Below, in pieces: positions 32,386-43,632 of a stretch of DNA of 64,000 bases (the first letter of the stretch is position 1; every line of letters starts with the position of its first letter). This stretch comes from Diploptera punctata (lineage: Eukaryota > Arthropoda > Insecta > Blattodea > Blaberidae), in NCBI GenBank assembly GCA_030220185.1, contig JASPKZ010003421.1:372001-436000 (forward strand), in the 5' to 3' direction. Below the pieces are notes generated by a model that was given only the letters and a program-made list of their open reading frames with translations, searched no databases and was not told where the DNA came from. The translations under genes and the position numbers were made by a program.

Positions 32386-34010
32386 TTTTGCGGATTAGGT
32401 CTCTGACTCTTCCAAATTCACATTTGTTCAGCCCAGCGTTTTCTTGGTCTTTCTACTGATTTTAATCCTCCAGGATTATATATCAATGCCATCTTTAGTT
32501 TCCTATCCCCTGTCATTCTTTGCAGATGCTCTATCCAATTGATCCTGTGTTCTTCTATTTGCTGAAGAAATTATTCTTCTTCTTCTTCCTTCCAAGTATT
32601 AGGCCAAGGCCTGTTACGATCCTATAGAAAATTTTCCCTCCAGCGTTTCATAGGACGGCCCAGTGATCTTCGTCCTCTTGGTATATAATTATAAACAGCT
32701 TTGGGGATCCGATTTGAACTCATTCTTTCAAGATGGTGTTTCCAATTTAGTTGGTACTGTTTAATATATTTCAAAATTGGTGTAGTCTTCAATTCTTTTA
32801 AGATATCGGTGTTCCTTTTCCGATCCCATCTGGTGTAACCCGCTGTTCTGCGCATGAATCTCATTTCACAAGCCGTTATTCTGCTTTCATGTTGTTTTTT
32901 TAGTGTCCATGCTTCACTACCATAGGTCAACACTGGTCTAGCCAAAGTGTTATATAAACATAATCTGGTGTTTTTTTGTACAAGGGATGGTTTCATAACT
33001 TGATTAATAATTCCTAAACTTTTATTATAACTAGTAACTTTTTCAGGGATATCCTTTTCATCCCAGATAGAGAGATAATATCCAAGATATTTAAATTGAT
33101 TAGATCTCTCTAAAATTTTATTCTGGAGACAGATTTTACTTTGTATGGGGTCCTTCCCATGAAATGCCATAATTTTAGTTTTGTTAATTGATATTTCCAT
33201 ATTAAATTGGCACCTATTTTTTGTAAATTATAAATTGATCGTTGCAAATCATTTTCGGAAAGTGCCAGGAGAGCTAAATCATCTGCAAAAAGAATAGCAT
33301 CGAGTTTGAGGTTCCTATTGATGGGTATATATCCTCGTTGTGTTTTCCTCCATTCATTTATTAATTTATTCATGTATATAATGAAAAGCACCGGTGAAAG
33401 TCCACATCCCTGTCTTACTCCAGTGTTGATCTTTTCCCAAGAAGATAATTTGCCATCTTGTTTAACAGAGATTTCATTATCTTTATAGATGTTGAAGATA
33501 TTAGTAATATATTGTTGTGGAACGTTATCATCAGCTAAAATTTGTAGTACTGAAGAAATTATTGTACTTTTAATTCCTATCTAATATCATTTCTAATGTG
33601 TTCTTCTCTTGTACAATCTTTCACTGCCTGTAGGAAGCTCTTTTCTGCAGCCTGAATTGCACTTTTGTGTTTTTCCTTCAGGACCCAGGCCTCACTTCCA
33701 CTTCATTTCCACATATTTGTGAAACAATCAGATGAACAAAGTTAGAAAGTGAGGCCCTTTTTATATTTGTTGTATTGAAGTATGCTAGTAGGTTTCTTTA
33801 CAATTTTACCCCTCCAACTGTTATGTTGTAATGTTCTGAACATTCTTACTTCCCTCTTGTCTTTCCATGTTTGTAGCAAAATTTCCCCCATCCTACAAAA
33901 CATGCTCTCTGCTGATTTGAGTTTCTTTCCTGCTTCCACAAATTATTTTGGAAGCCTCCCATTACTCCTTATTCTTCCATAAACTCTTGCATTTCTTTTG
34001 GGCAAATGTT
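32386..34010 (-). pseudogene. Older LINE fragment, interrupted by a younger LINE
   Basis: Two parts, 32386-32575 and 33550-34010, rejoin when the insert is removed. The downstream part reads EHRINWIEHLQRMTGDRKLK and ERPRKRWAEQM; the upstream part contains EARVLKEKHKSAIQAAEKSF. Typical C-terminal tail of a LINE RT, with stop codons. Confidence 0.75.
32576..33549 (-). pseudogene. LINE, 5'-truncated, with (GAA)n tail and target-site duplication
   Basis: Reverse transcriptase fragment: GVRQGCGLSPVLFIIYMN, catalytic FADD in DAILFADDLALLALSEND, then after a frameshift near 33180 the tail KYLGYYLSIWDEKDIPEK, YGSEAWTLKK and SLGRPMKRWRENF. The 3' end is a (GAA)n run on the minus strand. Flanked by CTGAAGAAATTATT at 32562-32575 and 33550-33563. 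Two other 3' ends of this family are at 4990 and 57314. Confidence 0.9.
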
Positions 34011-34059
34011 TGACTTCTGCCACATTATTATAATAATTGTCCTGGTAAACATGATTACC

Positions 34060-34230
34060 ATAGATTCAGATTTGGCTCCAGAAGAAAAATATTGTTTCTT
34101 GTAATTTTTAATGATTTGAAAGAGATAAATTACACAGGGGATGATTTGAATATATTAGCTCAGGGGAGGGATGTATGGGGAGCTTATGACCACATGGCTA
34201 TGATCTCTGGGTTTGAATGTGCCAGCGAGT
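34060..34230 (+). mobile_element. LINE 3' fragment, same family as 30784-31050
   Basis: Degenerate copy of the tail: EINYTGDDLNILAQGRDVWG and AYDHMAMISGFECAS, parallel to the DFTGNDWKALAQDRDVWRAY segment at 30.9 kb. Confidence 0.65.
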
Positions 34231-34490
34231 TATTTTGTTAGTTATGGAATTCAAAACCATATTTGACAAACTCCAAAATATTGATTAGTATAGATAATGA
34301 ATAAATTTAGGTCTATGGATTTAAATTATAATAAAGAATATGCAATGCATGAAAATCCAATATTTTGTTAGTTATGGAATTCAAAACCATATTTGACAAA
34401 CTCCAAAATATTGATTAGTATAGATAATGAATAAATTTAGGTCTATGGATTTAAATTATAATAAAGAATATGCAATGCATGAAAATCCAA
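34231..34490. repeat. Perfect 130-bp tandem duplication
   Basis: Units 34231-34360 and 34361-34490 are identical on inspection. The first abuts the end of the LINE fragment. Confidence 0.95.
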
Positions 34491-36413
34491 TTCTTAGTTA
34501 TAACACTAAATAACTAACTTTAAACTACTTTTTTCTGTAAATTGGAAATTTTAAAGGAAGGAGAGTGTTACAAAGACAACTAGAAATTTATTGTACAATG
34601 AGAAAAAATATAATTTCATGCATCTTTCAAAAGCGAAGAGACATGGAAATCTCTGTGGCCAGTCAGCTAGTGCTGGACATTTAAACATGGAGATCTCCAC
34701 AGCCCATCACCAATGTGTTAATAGTTACTACAATATTATATGATAGAGATTTTTAAACAAAATAATTTTATGTTGGTGTACTGAATATTTCATGGTATTC
34801 TAATCAAATGAATATCAACCGTTATTTACTTATTTTCATCATAATTTATTGCAAGAATGTTTTGAATTAGTACAAAGAGCTGCTATTTAGCATTTAATTA
34901 GAAATGATTTGATTTTTTGCTTGCATTAGAATTTACTGCTGATTTATGTTTATGTACAAAACATTTATATATAATCAGATGATAGCTTAAATAATTAGGT
35001 GGTTTCATTTTCAGTTTGGAATGTTATTGTATAATGATTATGTTGAAATGTTAGAAGAAATGTTATGAGCATTAGATAGAGTTTAATCATAATGAGGAGA
35101 GTAGATTTTAAATTAATTAAAATATTTATCAATTTTACTGAAGATTTCTCAGGTAATCATCAACAATGTTGTCTTAAATTACCAAGTTGATACATTATGT
35201 AGAAAATATTGATTTTTCTACATTAAAATGTAGAGTAAAATGCATGAAGAATATTATATATATTATCAATGAATATTTAAAAAAAAATAATTTTAGTATT
35301 TTCTTAATTCTGAAACTTGTAAATAATAAGAATAATTTATTTGTATTGGCAAAATGTTGTTTCATCTTTCTCTAACTTCAATTCCATTCCATTGTTCACC
35401 TCAGTAAAAAAATTAAATAAGAAAGTAAACAAAAAATGGCATTACTATATATTCTATATTGGATTTTGCTACATATATCTTATACAGTTCATACTATCCT
35501 ATATTATTATGCAAAAAATGAAAAAAATAAGGTTTCGAGTATTTTATCAAGTGTACATGTTAATGGCAATGCATCTGCAGCCAAAATTCAGTATTGAACA
35601 ATAATCTTCATACTTTGAAAAAGTGGTACTGCTATTGTGTAAATAATAATACTTGGACAACATAAACATGCTAATGAAAGTTTCAAGCATATATTTATGT
35701 AAATAGAAGTAATAGAGATTGATAATAATTATAAAAGTTGACAAAAAAATATTGTTGAAACATTTTGTTGGCAATGTTGGTGTTATTATTTTTAAACTTG
35801 TTATTTACTGTGCTCTAGCCATTATTAAAACAAATACTCTATTCTGAGCATGCGCTTTTCAGAACACATAAACATATCAATGATCTCTCCCTCGTTTCAA
35901 GGGAAATGAATCTATAGTGATATTTTGCTGCATATTATTAATTAGATATTTAACCAGGAAACTCAGTATTTTGGAGCTTTAATGAACAAAAGACATTGAT
36001 AATATACTCATTTCAGTATTATCACATTGTAATATTTATTTATTATCTTCACTCAGCTATTGACTTTTTCAGTTTTGCAGAAATTTGTTCCAAAACAAAT
36101 GCATAGCAGTATGTAACATTTTGTATCTTCAAAGAAATAAATGCTTGCATTTTACAATTATAAATCTTGTTTTAGTCTGTTAAATTAAAATATAGCATTT
36201 TTCAAAATATTAATTCAGTAGAAAAACCATTGCAGTGATTACAAGAGTTGCCATGAATAAAATTTTATTCCTGTATTTTTTTTATATTTTTTATCTCTCT
36301 CTCTCCCTCCCTTTCTTTAAACATGTCGATAAAGTATTGTGATAAACCAAGATGAAAATAGAAAGTGAAGTGTTTTGTATGAATTTCCAATAAATTAAAA
36401 TACTAAATTATAT
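34491..36413. other. No gene seen
   Basis: AT-rich sequence with short chance frames only (for example 35187-35375), all low-complexity and lacking homology I can name. Confidence 0.5.
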
Positions 36414-36720
36414 TTGAAGAGAAAAATTATGCCTAAACTTAGATTTGAACCTAATGTCTCTGGTTTTGTACACCAGTGTTCTTCCACTGACCTATTAGGC
36501 TCCCAGTTTAAATGCAAATTATTTCTCTCTCTTATACAATTCCCGTGCATCGAAGACAACATTAATTCCACACATGCCATTTGGCAGCTTCTATAACAAG
36601 AACACTTTTAATGGGAATTAACACTACATTTATAACCAGTAAAGTTTTTTTTTGATGTTTCTTAATAAATTTATCACTTCTCGCTGAATGGCAAATTTTT
36701 CTTTTCAAATATATCTCAAA
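36414..36720 (-). mobile_element. tRNA-derived SINE, family S1, degenerate
   Basis: Minus-strand copy with GAAGAGAAAAATTATGCC next to the tRNA-like head, the TATAAGAGAGAGAAATAATT block, and the GAAGCTGCCAAATGGCA leader near 36575-36592. Confidence 0.6.
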
Positions 36721-36779
36721 ATAAGAGACTATATTTAGCACCCATACAATATGATTAGAGGGATCTTAGTTTTATAAGA

Positions 36780-37075
36780 CAAAAAATGGAATATTTTAGT
36801 AAAGAAGCCAGATATTATTCCAGAAATTCCACGTAAAACTACAGTAGCAAAATTAAGACTGCTTACAGAACATGACTATTTGGCCAAACATTTATATAAA
36901 ATAGGAATCTACACGAATCCAAATTGTCCTCTATGCAACAAAGACGAAGAAATGAATGAAGAACGCCTACAAACCTGTGAAGTATTACCTGTTGGATCCA
37001 CATAGAGAAATATTGGAGAGCAAGAACGCTGGCTTCGGTGCCAAGGCCCAGCATTTGAAAACAACAACAACAGTT
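36780..37075 (+). pseudogene. LINE C-terminal fragment (Cys/His tail)
   Basis: Translates KTTVAKLRLLTEHDYLAKHL, YKIGIYTNPNCPLCNKDEEM and NEERLQTCE, a pattern found after the RNase H region of insect LINE polyproteins. Short and broken after about 37000. Confidence 0.65.
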
Positions 37076-37171
37076 TTTTATTATATTTTTATTTTAATGT
37101 TCTTTTGGAGAATTTGAGATGACAAGATTCTTTGCAATTTAAAAAAAAATGGAATTTAAATACATAGGAAC

Positions 37172-37194
37172 AATAATAATAATAATAATAATAA
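37172..37194. repeat. (AAT)n microsatellite
   Basis: Uninterrupted AAT repeats, likely next to a LINE/SINE tail. Confidence 0.9.
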
Positions 37195-37284
37195 ATAGTA
37201 ATGAGGGCAGAAACAAATTAAAAATAACAAAACTCTTGAAAATGATATAAATGTTATTAGTTCTTTTTCCTCTTCTTCTTCTTC

Positions 37285-37615
37285 TTATTATTATTCTTAT
37301 TTGGTGTTATAGCCTGAATGGACCTTAACCTCCTCTATGGCCTTCTTCCATCCTTCTCTATCCATCGCCAACTCCTTCCAATTCTTTATTCCAAATCCTT
37401 TCATGTCTGCTTGTACACAATTCCACCATCTTGTTCTTGGTCTTCCTCTTAATCTGGTCCCGTCTGGATTATTGTTGAAGACAATCTTCACTTTCCTTGT
37501 GGTTTCCATCCTTGTGATATGTCCTATCCATCTCAATCTTTGACATGTTATATGTGTCTCGTTAGTTCTTTTTATAATAACATCGAAATGATTTTTACAC
37601 CCATAATTCATTCAG
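37285..37615 (-). pseudogene. LINE C-terminal tail fragment
   Basis: The minus frame 37611-37297 reads RLRWIGHITRMETTRKVKIV, TRLRGRPRTRWWNCVQADMK and WKELAMDREGWKKAIEEVK, the standard C-terminal tail of many insect LINEs. The 3' end abuts an A-rich (AAT/AAG)n tail (37265-37300). Confidence 0.85.
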
Positions 37616-38555
37616 TAATATTATTTATTATCCATTTTTGAATAGAATTTATTTCATGGCAATGCTGAAATAATCACTTCTTTTTTGTTTTCCTTTTGTG
37701 ATTTCAGAATCATTCTAAAATTTTGGATAATATATTTTTTATTTTATTAAAGAAGAATTTAGAAGTAAAAGTGCAAAAAAACTTGGTTACTATTTCTTCA
37801 TTTCTTCTACTAAATTCCATTAGTTTAATGCTTAGATAGTAATATTATTACAGGAATAGATTTGCTTAACAATTTCTAAGCTTGTTATTTCCAAAGTGAA
37901 GATGTTTATTGCAGAGGGTGCTGTGTATTCTGTTTATCAAGATGAATGTATGTTTATGAATGGGTATGTACATAAACTTAAATTGTTGGACCAAGTACCA
38001 TTATATATTGTAAATATATTACAAAGATCTAATTGCATATTATCACATACTGGTTACTATATTAATATATTAATTTCAATTTTAGTTTAGTATCAACAAA
38101 GTCTATTACAAAGTTCAATATTATTGTACAGAGAATAAACCTGATTAGCTACTTCTCAGTGCACGTACACAAGTTAACAACTACTTTGATCAACTGACTC
38201 CTGTCTTCCTTTCTGCACTATTTTTGCACTATTTCAATAGTTTTATAACTTGAATAAAAATATCCACTATTTTTTTTAAATCACACACAAGTATTTCCTT
38301 TTATCTCCAGAATATGGAGACAAGATGAAAATTAAATTTTCAAAATTGGCTTGAATTTAGAATTATCCCATAATAATATATGCATTTGTATTTAATTTTA
38401 TAGGATATAGACAATTTCTTAAAATAAATGGAAGTTTCAGTGCAAGAAGTCCTGTTTCATTCAATATTTAAGTTTTCAGTCTAAAGTATTTTTCAAATTT
38501 AACAAAAAGTTTAGGAAAGGTAACATTTGCACCTATAATATGACCAACTACCTAT
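37616..38555. other. No gene seen
   Basis: AT-rich, no recognised feature, ending in a (TA)n run at 38570-38601. Confidence 0.5.
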
Positions 38556-38566
38556 GTTGTTGTATG

Positions 38567-38602
<36 letters not shown>

Positions 38603-38605
<3 letters not shown>

Positions 38606-39625
38606 TGCGATCAGTATAGCACTGGACAGCAGATGCGGGGATTTCACTATACACTGCTGACGCACTTGTGGCGGGGAACGGACAGCATGTAGGATCGCGA
38701 TGATACAACCACACACATTTTCGTAACTATTTTACAAATTGTTGTACTTACCAACTTTATCAAAGCAGGTGCTGAAACTATTCACCTTCGTTGTCCATAC
38801 ATTTTTTGACACCTCTTTATAAAATTTGTTGTACAGATTATGGACTGTTGAATGTGATGGAATTTTTACACCCAAGAATCATGTTTCAAAAAGTCTTCAT
38901 ATTTGGTTGGTAGACTGAGTTAACAAATAATGATCATAAATAAATACATGTTGTTCAGTAGAAAAATTATTAGCCATTATACAGTTTACACTTTACACTT
39001 ATACATTGGTGGTCATTCAATTTACACTTATACATCAGCCACGGTGGACTAGTGGTTATGCTCCTTGCCTCCTGTCCCGAGGTTCGCGGGTTCAAACCTG
39101 GCCGGGGTCGATGGGAGGGACTTTAAGCCGTGGGTCCTGAGTCTGAAGATTTTCAGGCTCGTAAAAATCCTTAAGCCCGAAAGAAAAGGCCTCTAAGCAA
39201 AATTTAACGAATTTTCCCATCCTAGTAATACCTTGGTTTCCTAGATGTCAGTATGAGGCGGAACGCTGACCACAGACCACTCAAAAATGACATCTATATG
39301 AAAACAAGTGTAACTAAATTAATATGGTTCAAAGTCTTCCCTGTAGGGGGAGAGCGCCTAAATCTCTGTAAAGGGAAAACATGGGCTTACAAAAAACATG
39401 CCTGTTTTATAAAATACAAATTTTAAAATTGAAATTACAAGGAAAAGCGAGCAGTACCTTATCCACTCGAAGCACACAATCTGACTGCGATCATGAGTAT
39501 GTGGGATGTGCTTGTATACTGCTGAGTCTGCACACATTTCAAGTCCCGTGTCTGCACGTGTAAGCCTTCATCACCGCACAGCACAAACCCCACATTTGCT
39601 GTCCAATGCTATACTGATCGCAGTG
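38603..39625. mobile_element. DNA transposon with about 40-bp TIRs, superfamily unclear
   Basis: The left end CAGTGCGATCAGTATAGCAC and the right end (reverse complement) CACTGCGATCAGTATAGCAT mirror each other for about 40 bp. A minus-strand start MANNFSTEQHVFIYDHYLLT (about 38977) followed by QSTNQIYEDFLKHDS looks like a helix-turn-helix transposase N-terminus. The element sits in a TA-rich run, so the target duplication cannot be read. A SINE (39036-39305) is inside it. Confidence 0.65.
39036..39305 (+). mobile_element. tRNA-derived SINE, family S3
   Basis: Head CCACGGTGGACTAGTGGTTA with B box GGTTCAAACC, then the body containing CTTTAAGCCGTGGGTCCTGA and TTAAGCCCGAAAG. Other copies: 41587-41856, 55008-55200, 59340-59704 (all minus). 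Confidence 0.75.
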
Positions 39626-39636
39626 TGTATATATCT

Positions 39637-39913
39637 ACATGTGCAATCACAGAGGTAGATGATCATCCAGCCAGTGTAGGGGTGACATGTGGTCAGCATG
39701 TCGAGTCCTCCAGGCATTATAGCTGGTTTTCTCAACCTGGAGCTGCTACTTATTGTAGCTACCCAAATGCCTCATGCTGCTGGGTGGGCACCAGTCCCAT
39801 ACTGACCGAATACCATGAGAAAATTTCTTCCCCCATGGAGACTCGAACCAGCACAAATCCTGTAGCTCTGTGCCAAGACTTCCTGCCTTAACCATTCGGC
39901 TACGGTGTGGGAC
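39637..39913 (-). mobile_element. tRNA-derived SINE, family S4
   Basis: Minus-strand head GTAGCCGAATGGTTAAGGCA with B box GGTTCGAGTCTCCATGGGGG, body CACCCAGCAGCATGAGGC, and the block CCACATGTCACCCCTACACT. Family copies on the plus strand at 57888, 59177 and 60884. Confidence 0.8.
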
Positions 39914-40786
39914 ATATATATATAAATTTTGTATTTAGTTTTAAATGATTTATCTCTACTCTGCATCAACTTCCCCAGGTTGGTGGTCATTGTCATTTTA
40001 AATCAGACAGTGGATTCAGTATGAAAGAAATCTCTTTGGCAAAAGTTTATTATTATGTTTTATTTTTTATTAAAAATGTTCTGGTATCAATCTATGTTAC
40101 AGGAGTTATTTAAAATAGTCCCTATTTTTACCAATTAATTTTCATATGTATTTTGAATTTTTCTTATTATTTTTAAACTTTCACATAATCTGGAGCACAA
40201 AAATTAATTTTAAGAACTCTATTTTTTGGAATTCCACAATTAAAAATTGTACATTGCACATTTCTGGGTTGTAATTTACAATAAATTATTCTATCATCAT
40301 AAGTCCATTTTGTATCATGTGAAAAAAAATCAATATATATTTTAGAATCAAGTTACATGAGCATTGAATATATAGAAAGATAGTGGAGAATTTTTGATGG
40401 GAGTCTGGAGATCAGTAATTGTCATTCCTTGTATGTGCACACCAGGATCTAAATGACTTTAGATGTATTGATTAACAAGTTTAGGTAATGATATTATATT
40501 AAATACAATTGTATTATTCTTTTAAAATTCAAGTTTACAAAAATTCACTGTTGATTTCAAAGAAAATATTTAAAATCAGGTGGTGTACAAGGCTATCAGT
40601 GTCCTTAAACACTGTCTAATGACTATTTTTGTAATTGATACTTTAATATTAAATTTGATCCTATTCAGAAATTCTGAAAATAATTACAAATATTGAGAAA
40701 CATATTTTAAAATAATTCAGTTTAAATTATGAAGATTTGCAAGGAGACATTCAACATTGGAAGGTTGCATGAAATCCCCAAACTGG

Positions 40787-40790
<4 letters not shown>
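39914..40790. other. No gene seen
   Basis: AT-rich, unremarkable. Confidence 0.5.
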
Positions 40791-40795
<5 letters not shown>

Positions 40796-40817
<22 letters not shown>

Positions 40818-41312
40818 TATAAAAAAATTTGTGTCACGTTGTTTGTCCGCGATGGAATCCTAAACTACTGAACCGATTTTAATAAAATTTTGCACACTGA
40901 GTGCAGTTTGATCCAACTTGAGACTTAGGGTAGTTTATAACTAAATTTATAGTCACATTATTTTTTTATTGCAAATTATTTGTTTATTATTTAACAAAGA
41001 GTTATAATTATCTGTGAGTTCCATACGATTCTAACAGATGGCAGTGTAAGGTAATTTGGCAAGGCAATTGGTTTATTATTTAACAAAGAGAGATCCATAT
41101 GGCTGTGCTTTTTGTTGCAACCGCGAATTTCAGTTGAATTACAAATATTGATTATTTCATAATTTAAGTGTGTTCAGTGTTTATTTTATTTTCAATATTA
41201 TTAATTTCATGTGTAAGTATTAGTTTTAAGTAATCTGACTGAAAGACAGCAACTTAATTTAAATTTTTAACGTATACCTTAGCCACAGCAACGCATGGCC
41301 AGGACTTCTAGT
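40796..41312 (+). mobile_element. Possible Helitron-like repeat
   Basis: Begins next to an A/AT run with TGTGTCACGTTGTTTGTCCG and the phrase ACTGAACCGATTTTAATAAA, common in arthropod dispersed repeats. It ends in ACGCATGGCCAGGACTTCTAG, compatible with a Helitron 3' end (short hairpin then CTAG, followed by T). AT repeats occur on both sides. No Rep/helicase. Confidence 0.35.
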
Positions 41313-41586
41313 GTATATATATATATATATATAAATCAATCAATAAGGAGTTGGAGAGTACGCTTGCAGGTAATGTTACCTTACTTTGATAGTTTGGGAG
41401 CCCATATTTCTCTCTAATGATAGATACTATTACAAAAGCATAACCCAATGTTGAGTCTTAGCCTCTCCTTTGTTAGGAGTTACTAGACCAAGTTCATTTA
41501 ATCAATTGAGTTGGTGTTTACTTGATGAAAATCCATTACTTATTTAATTAAACAAGTTAATTTAGTTATGCTTATTTACCCATAAA

Positions 41587-41856
41587 TGTCATAAATGGTA
41601 TGTGGTCAACATACCGACCCAATGAGACATCTTGCTAGGATGATGAGGTCAGTAAATTTTGCTTAGATGCATTTTTATTCAGGCTTAAGGATTTTTATGA
41701 ACCTGAAAATCTTCAGACTCAGGACCCATGGCTTAAAATCCATCCTGGAGGATTTTTTCCTCGGATTCTACCATCCTAAAAAATCTATCGACCCTGGCAG
41801 GATTTGAACTCGGGACTGGAGGCAAGGAGCATAACCACTAGACCACCGTGGCTGAC
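41587..41856 (-). mobile_element. tRNA-derived SINE, family S3
   Basis: Minus-strand head GTCTAGTGGTTATGCTCCTT, B box region and the shared body (AGGCTTAAGGATTTTTATGA on the plus strand). Confidence 0.75.
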
Positions 41857-41924
41857 AATGATGTGTGTTATGAATTCTGAAGTCTTAAAACTGTCCTATT
41901 ATTAATATGCTTTCACACAAATGT

Positions 41925-42235
41925 TTAACCCTTTAAATAAATAGCCTCCTCCATGACACAACAGGTCCTTGGTCTACCTGCAGGCTCCTGGCCTCATATC
42001 CACATGTGTCAAACACAGAGATGAATAATCATCTTGTTATAAGTGACAGATGATCAGCATATCTAGTTCACCAACCATCATAGCTTGATTTCTCAACATA
42101 GAGCCACTACTTATTGTAGCTACTTAAATTCCTCATGATGCTAATTGGCCACTAGTCTCAAACTAGACGAAATACCGCAAAAAAATTTCTTCCATTGGGA
42201 CTCACTGTAGCATGTCTTCTGCACTAATGTATGAC
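41925..42235 (-). mobile_element. tRNA-derived SINE, family S4, degenerate
   Basis: Shares TATCCACATGTGTCAA and GCCACTACTTATTGTAGCTA (plus-strand reading) with the S4 copy at 39.6 kb. The tRNA-like head is largely eroded. Confidence 0.65.
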
Positions 42236-42900
42236 AACTTAGACCACTTAGACTTGGTCCAAGGTGAAGGACAAATAAATATTCTGCAGATATAAATTAA
42301 TTAATTTCTAGAGGAGGCCAAGATGCAACTGGGACTATTGTAATGATCAACTGCAACTTCCAATATTGAATGTTTTATTATTAGTTTTTTCTGTCTAATA
42401 TTGATTGTGCCAGATGATAAAAAATAGATTTAATAAATGTCAAAGTTATTAAATGCATATAAACCAACATTATTTATTATATTACATTTAAATATAAATT
42501 TTGGATATTGTAATTTTTTTATCATAAAACATCTCTCTAACCTCAGTGTTTAATAATAGTAAGTGCTATTCACTATGTCTATGACACTTCCTAATCTCTC
42601 AAAAGACTGAAATATCTTGTTATTTTTGTTGTCTGAAAACTTATATGCTGCTATGCATATGTTTATTACTTAAACATTTATTTTTTTATGACTGATCTCT
42701 TGTGCACATTTTGTATCTAACAATTGGGCTATAGAATGTAGATTTAATTTCTTCATGTGTTTTCAGAGTGTGTCAATAAAACAACACAAAAACTTTACTT
42801 TACAAAAATAATCTTGTTCATATTTGAACCAATTTCACATTAAAAAATAATGGTAATATGTAAATGCTAGAAAAGTACTGGTATGTAAATGCAATAGGAA
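42236..42900. other. No gene seen
   Basis: AT-rich, unremarkable. Confidence 0.5.
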
Positions 42901-43200
42901 ATAACAGTATGAGGTTTTACTTAATAAATAAGTTGAGTATTTTTTCATCTTATCTCATATTGGTTGTTTCTTGTAGGATAAGGTTCAGAGCATCTTTGCT
43001 CTATTTTCAGCATGTACAGACTGATGATCTTTAAGTTGTCGGCCCTGGATGTCAACTCCAGCTCCCTCTTTTTTGCCATCCAAATAACTTGCATATTAAA
43101 TCTCTCTCCCCAGGAATTAAAAAAATTGTGATTCTCTCCTCCTCCTTTTGAATATAGCTTTTTTCCCATATTTTTATCCTAGTACATATATTTATGCTGA
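42901..43200 (-). pseudogene. Penelope-like element C-terminal fragment
   Basis: The minus frame 43169-42945 ends ERFNMQVIWMAKKRELEL. With the preceding WEKSYIQK-like and FLIPGERF segments it parallels WEKIYIQKNRNRVMNFDIPM of the intact PLE. The 3' region has a degenerate hammerhead (CTGAAAA, stem AGAGCA/TGCTCT, GAACC) and ends ATGAGATAAGATG, then AACCTCATACTGTTATTTCC at the outer edge (42895-42915). Confidence 0.7.
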
Positions 43201-43479
43201 TATTTCAAGTAACTGCCATTTTATTTTTCATTTTGCATTTCTGATGATTTTTACATTTTTATAAGGTTGGTTTTTGTTTGAAGTGCTTCTTTTTTGAGTT
43301 GTAGTAATTATATTGTCTTGACCATGAAGATATATTGGCATTTTTAAAATTACTAATAATATAATTAAAAATATAAATCAAAAGAATCTTTGATTTGAAG
43401 AATAAGAATCAATAAGATATTTTTATTATGACTTATTTCAAAATAAATATAATATAGTAAATTAGCAAAGTAGATTTTT

Positions 43480-43632
43480 ACAAAACCAGCCATAACAGCT
43501 GGGGAGCCGACATGCTGACCACATGTCACCCCCTATACTGGCTGGATAATCATCTACCTCTGTGATTAACATATGTGGATGTGGGAGCCCAGCAGCTGCC
43601 TGGTAAGCTAAGGGACTTCTAGGCCTCTCACA
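43480..43632 (+). mobile_element. SINE S4, 3' part only
   Basis: CAGCCATAACAGCTGGGGAG and CATGTGGTCAGCATGTCGGC-type sequence, matching the 3' half of S4 at 58.1 kb. The tRNA-like head is missing (5' truncated). Confidence 0.7.
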
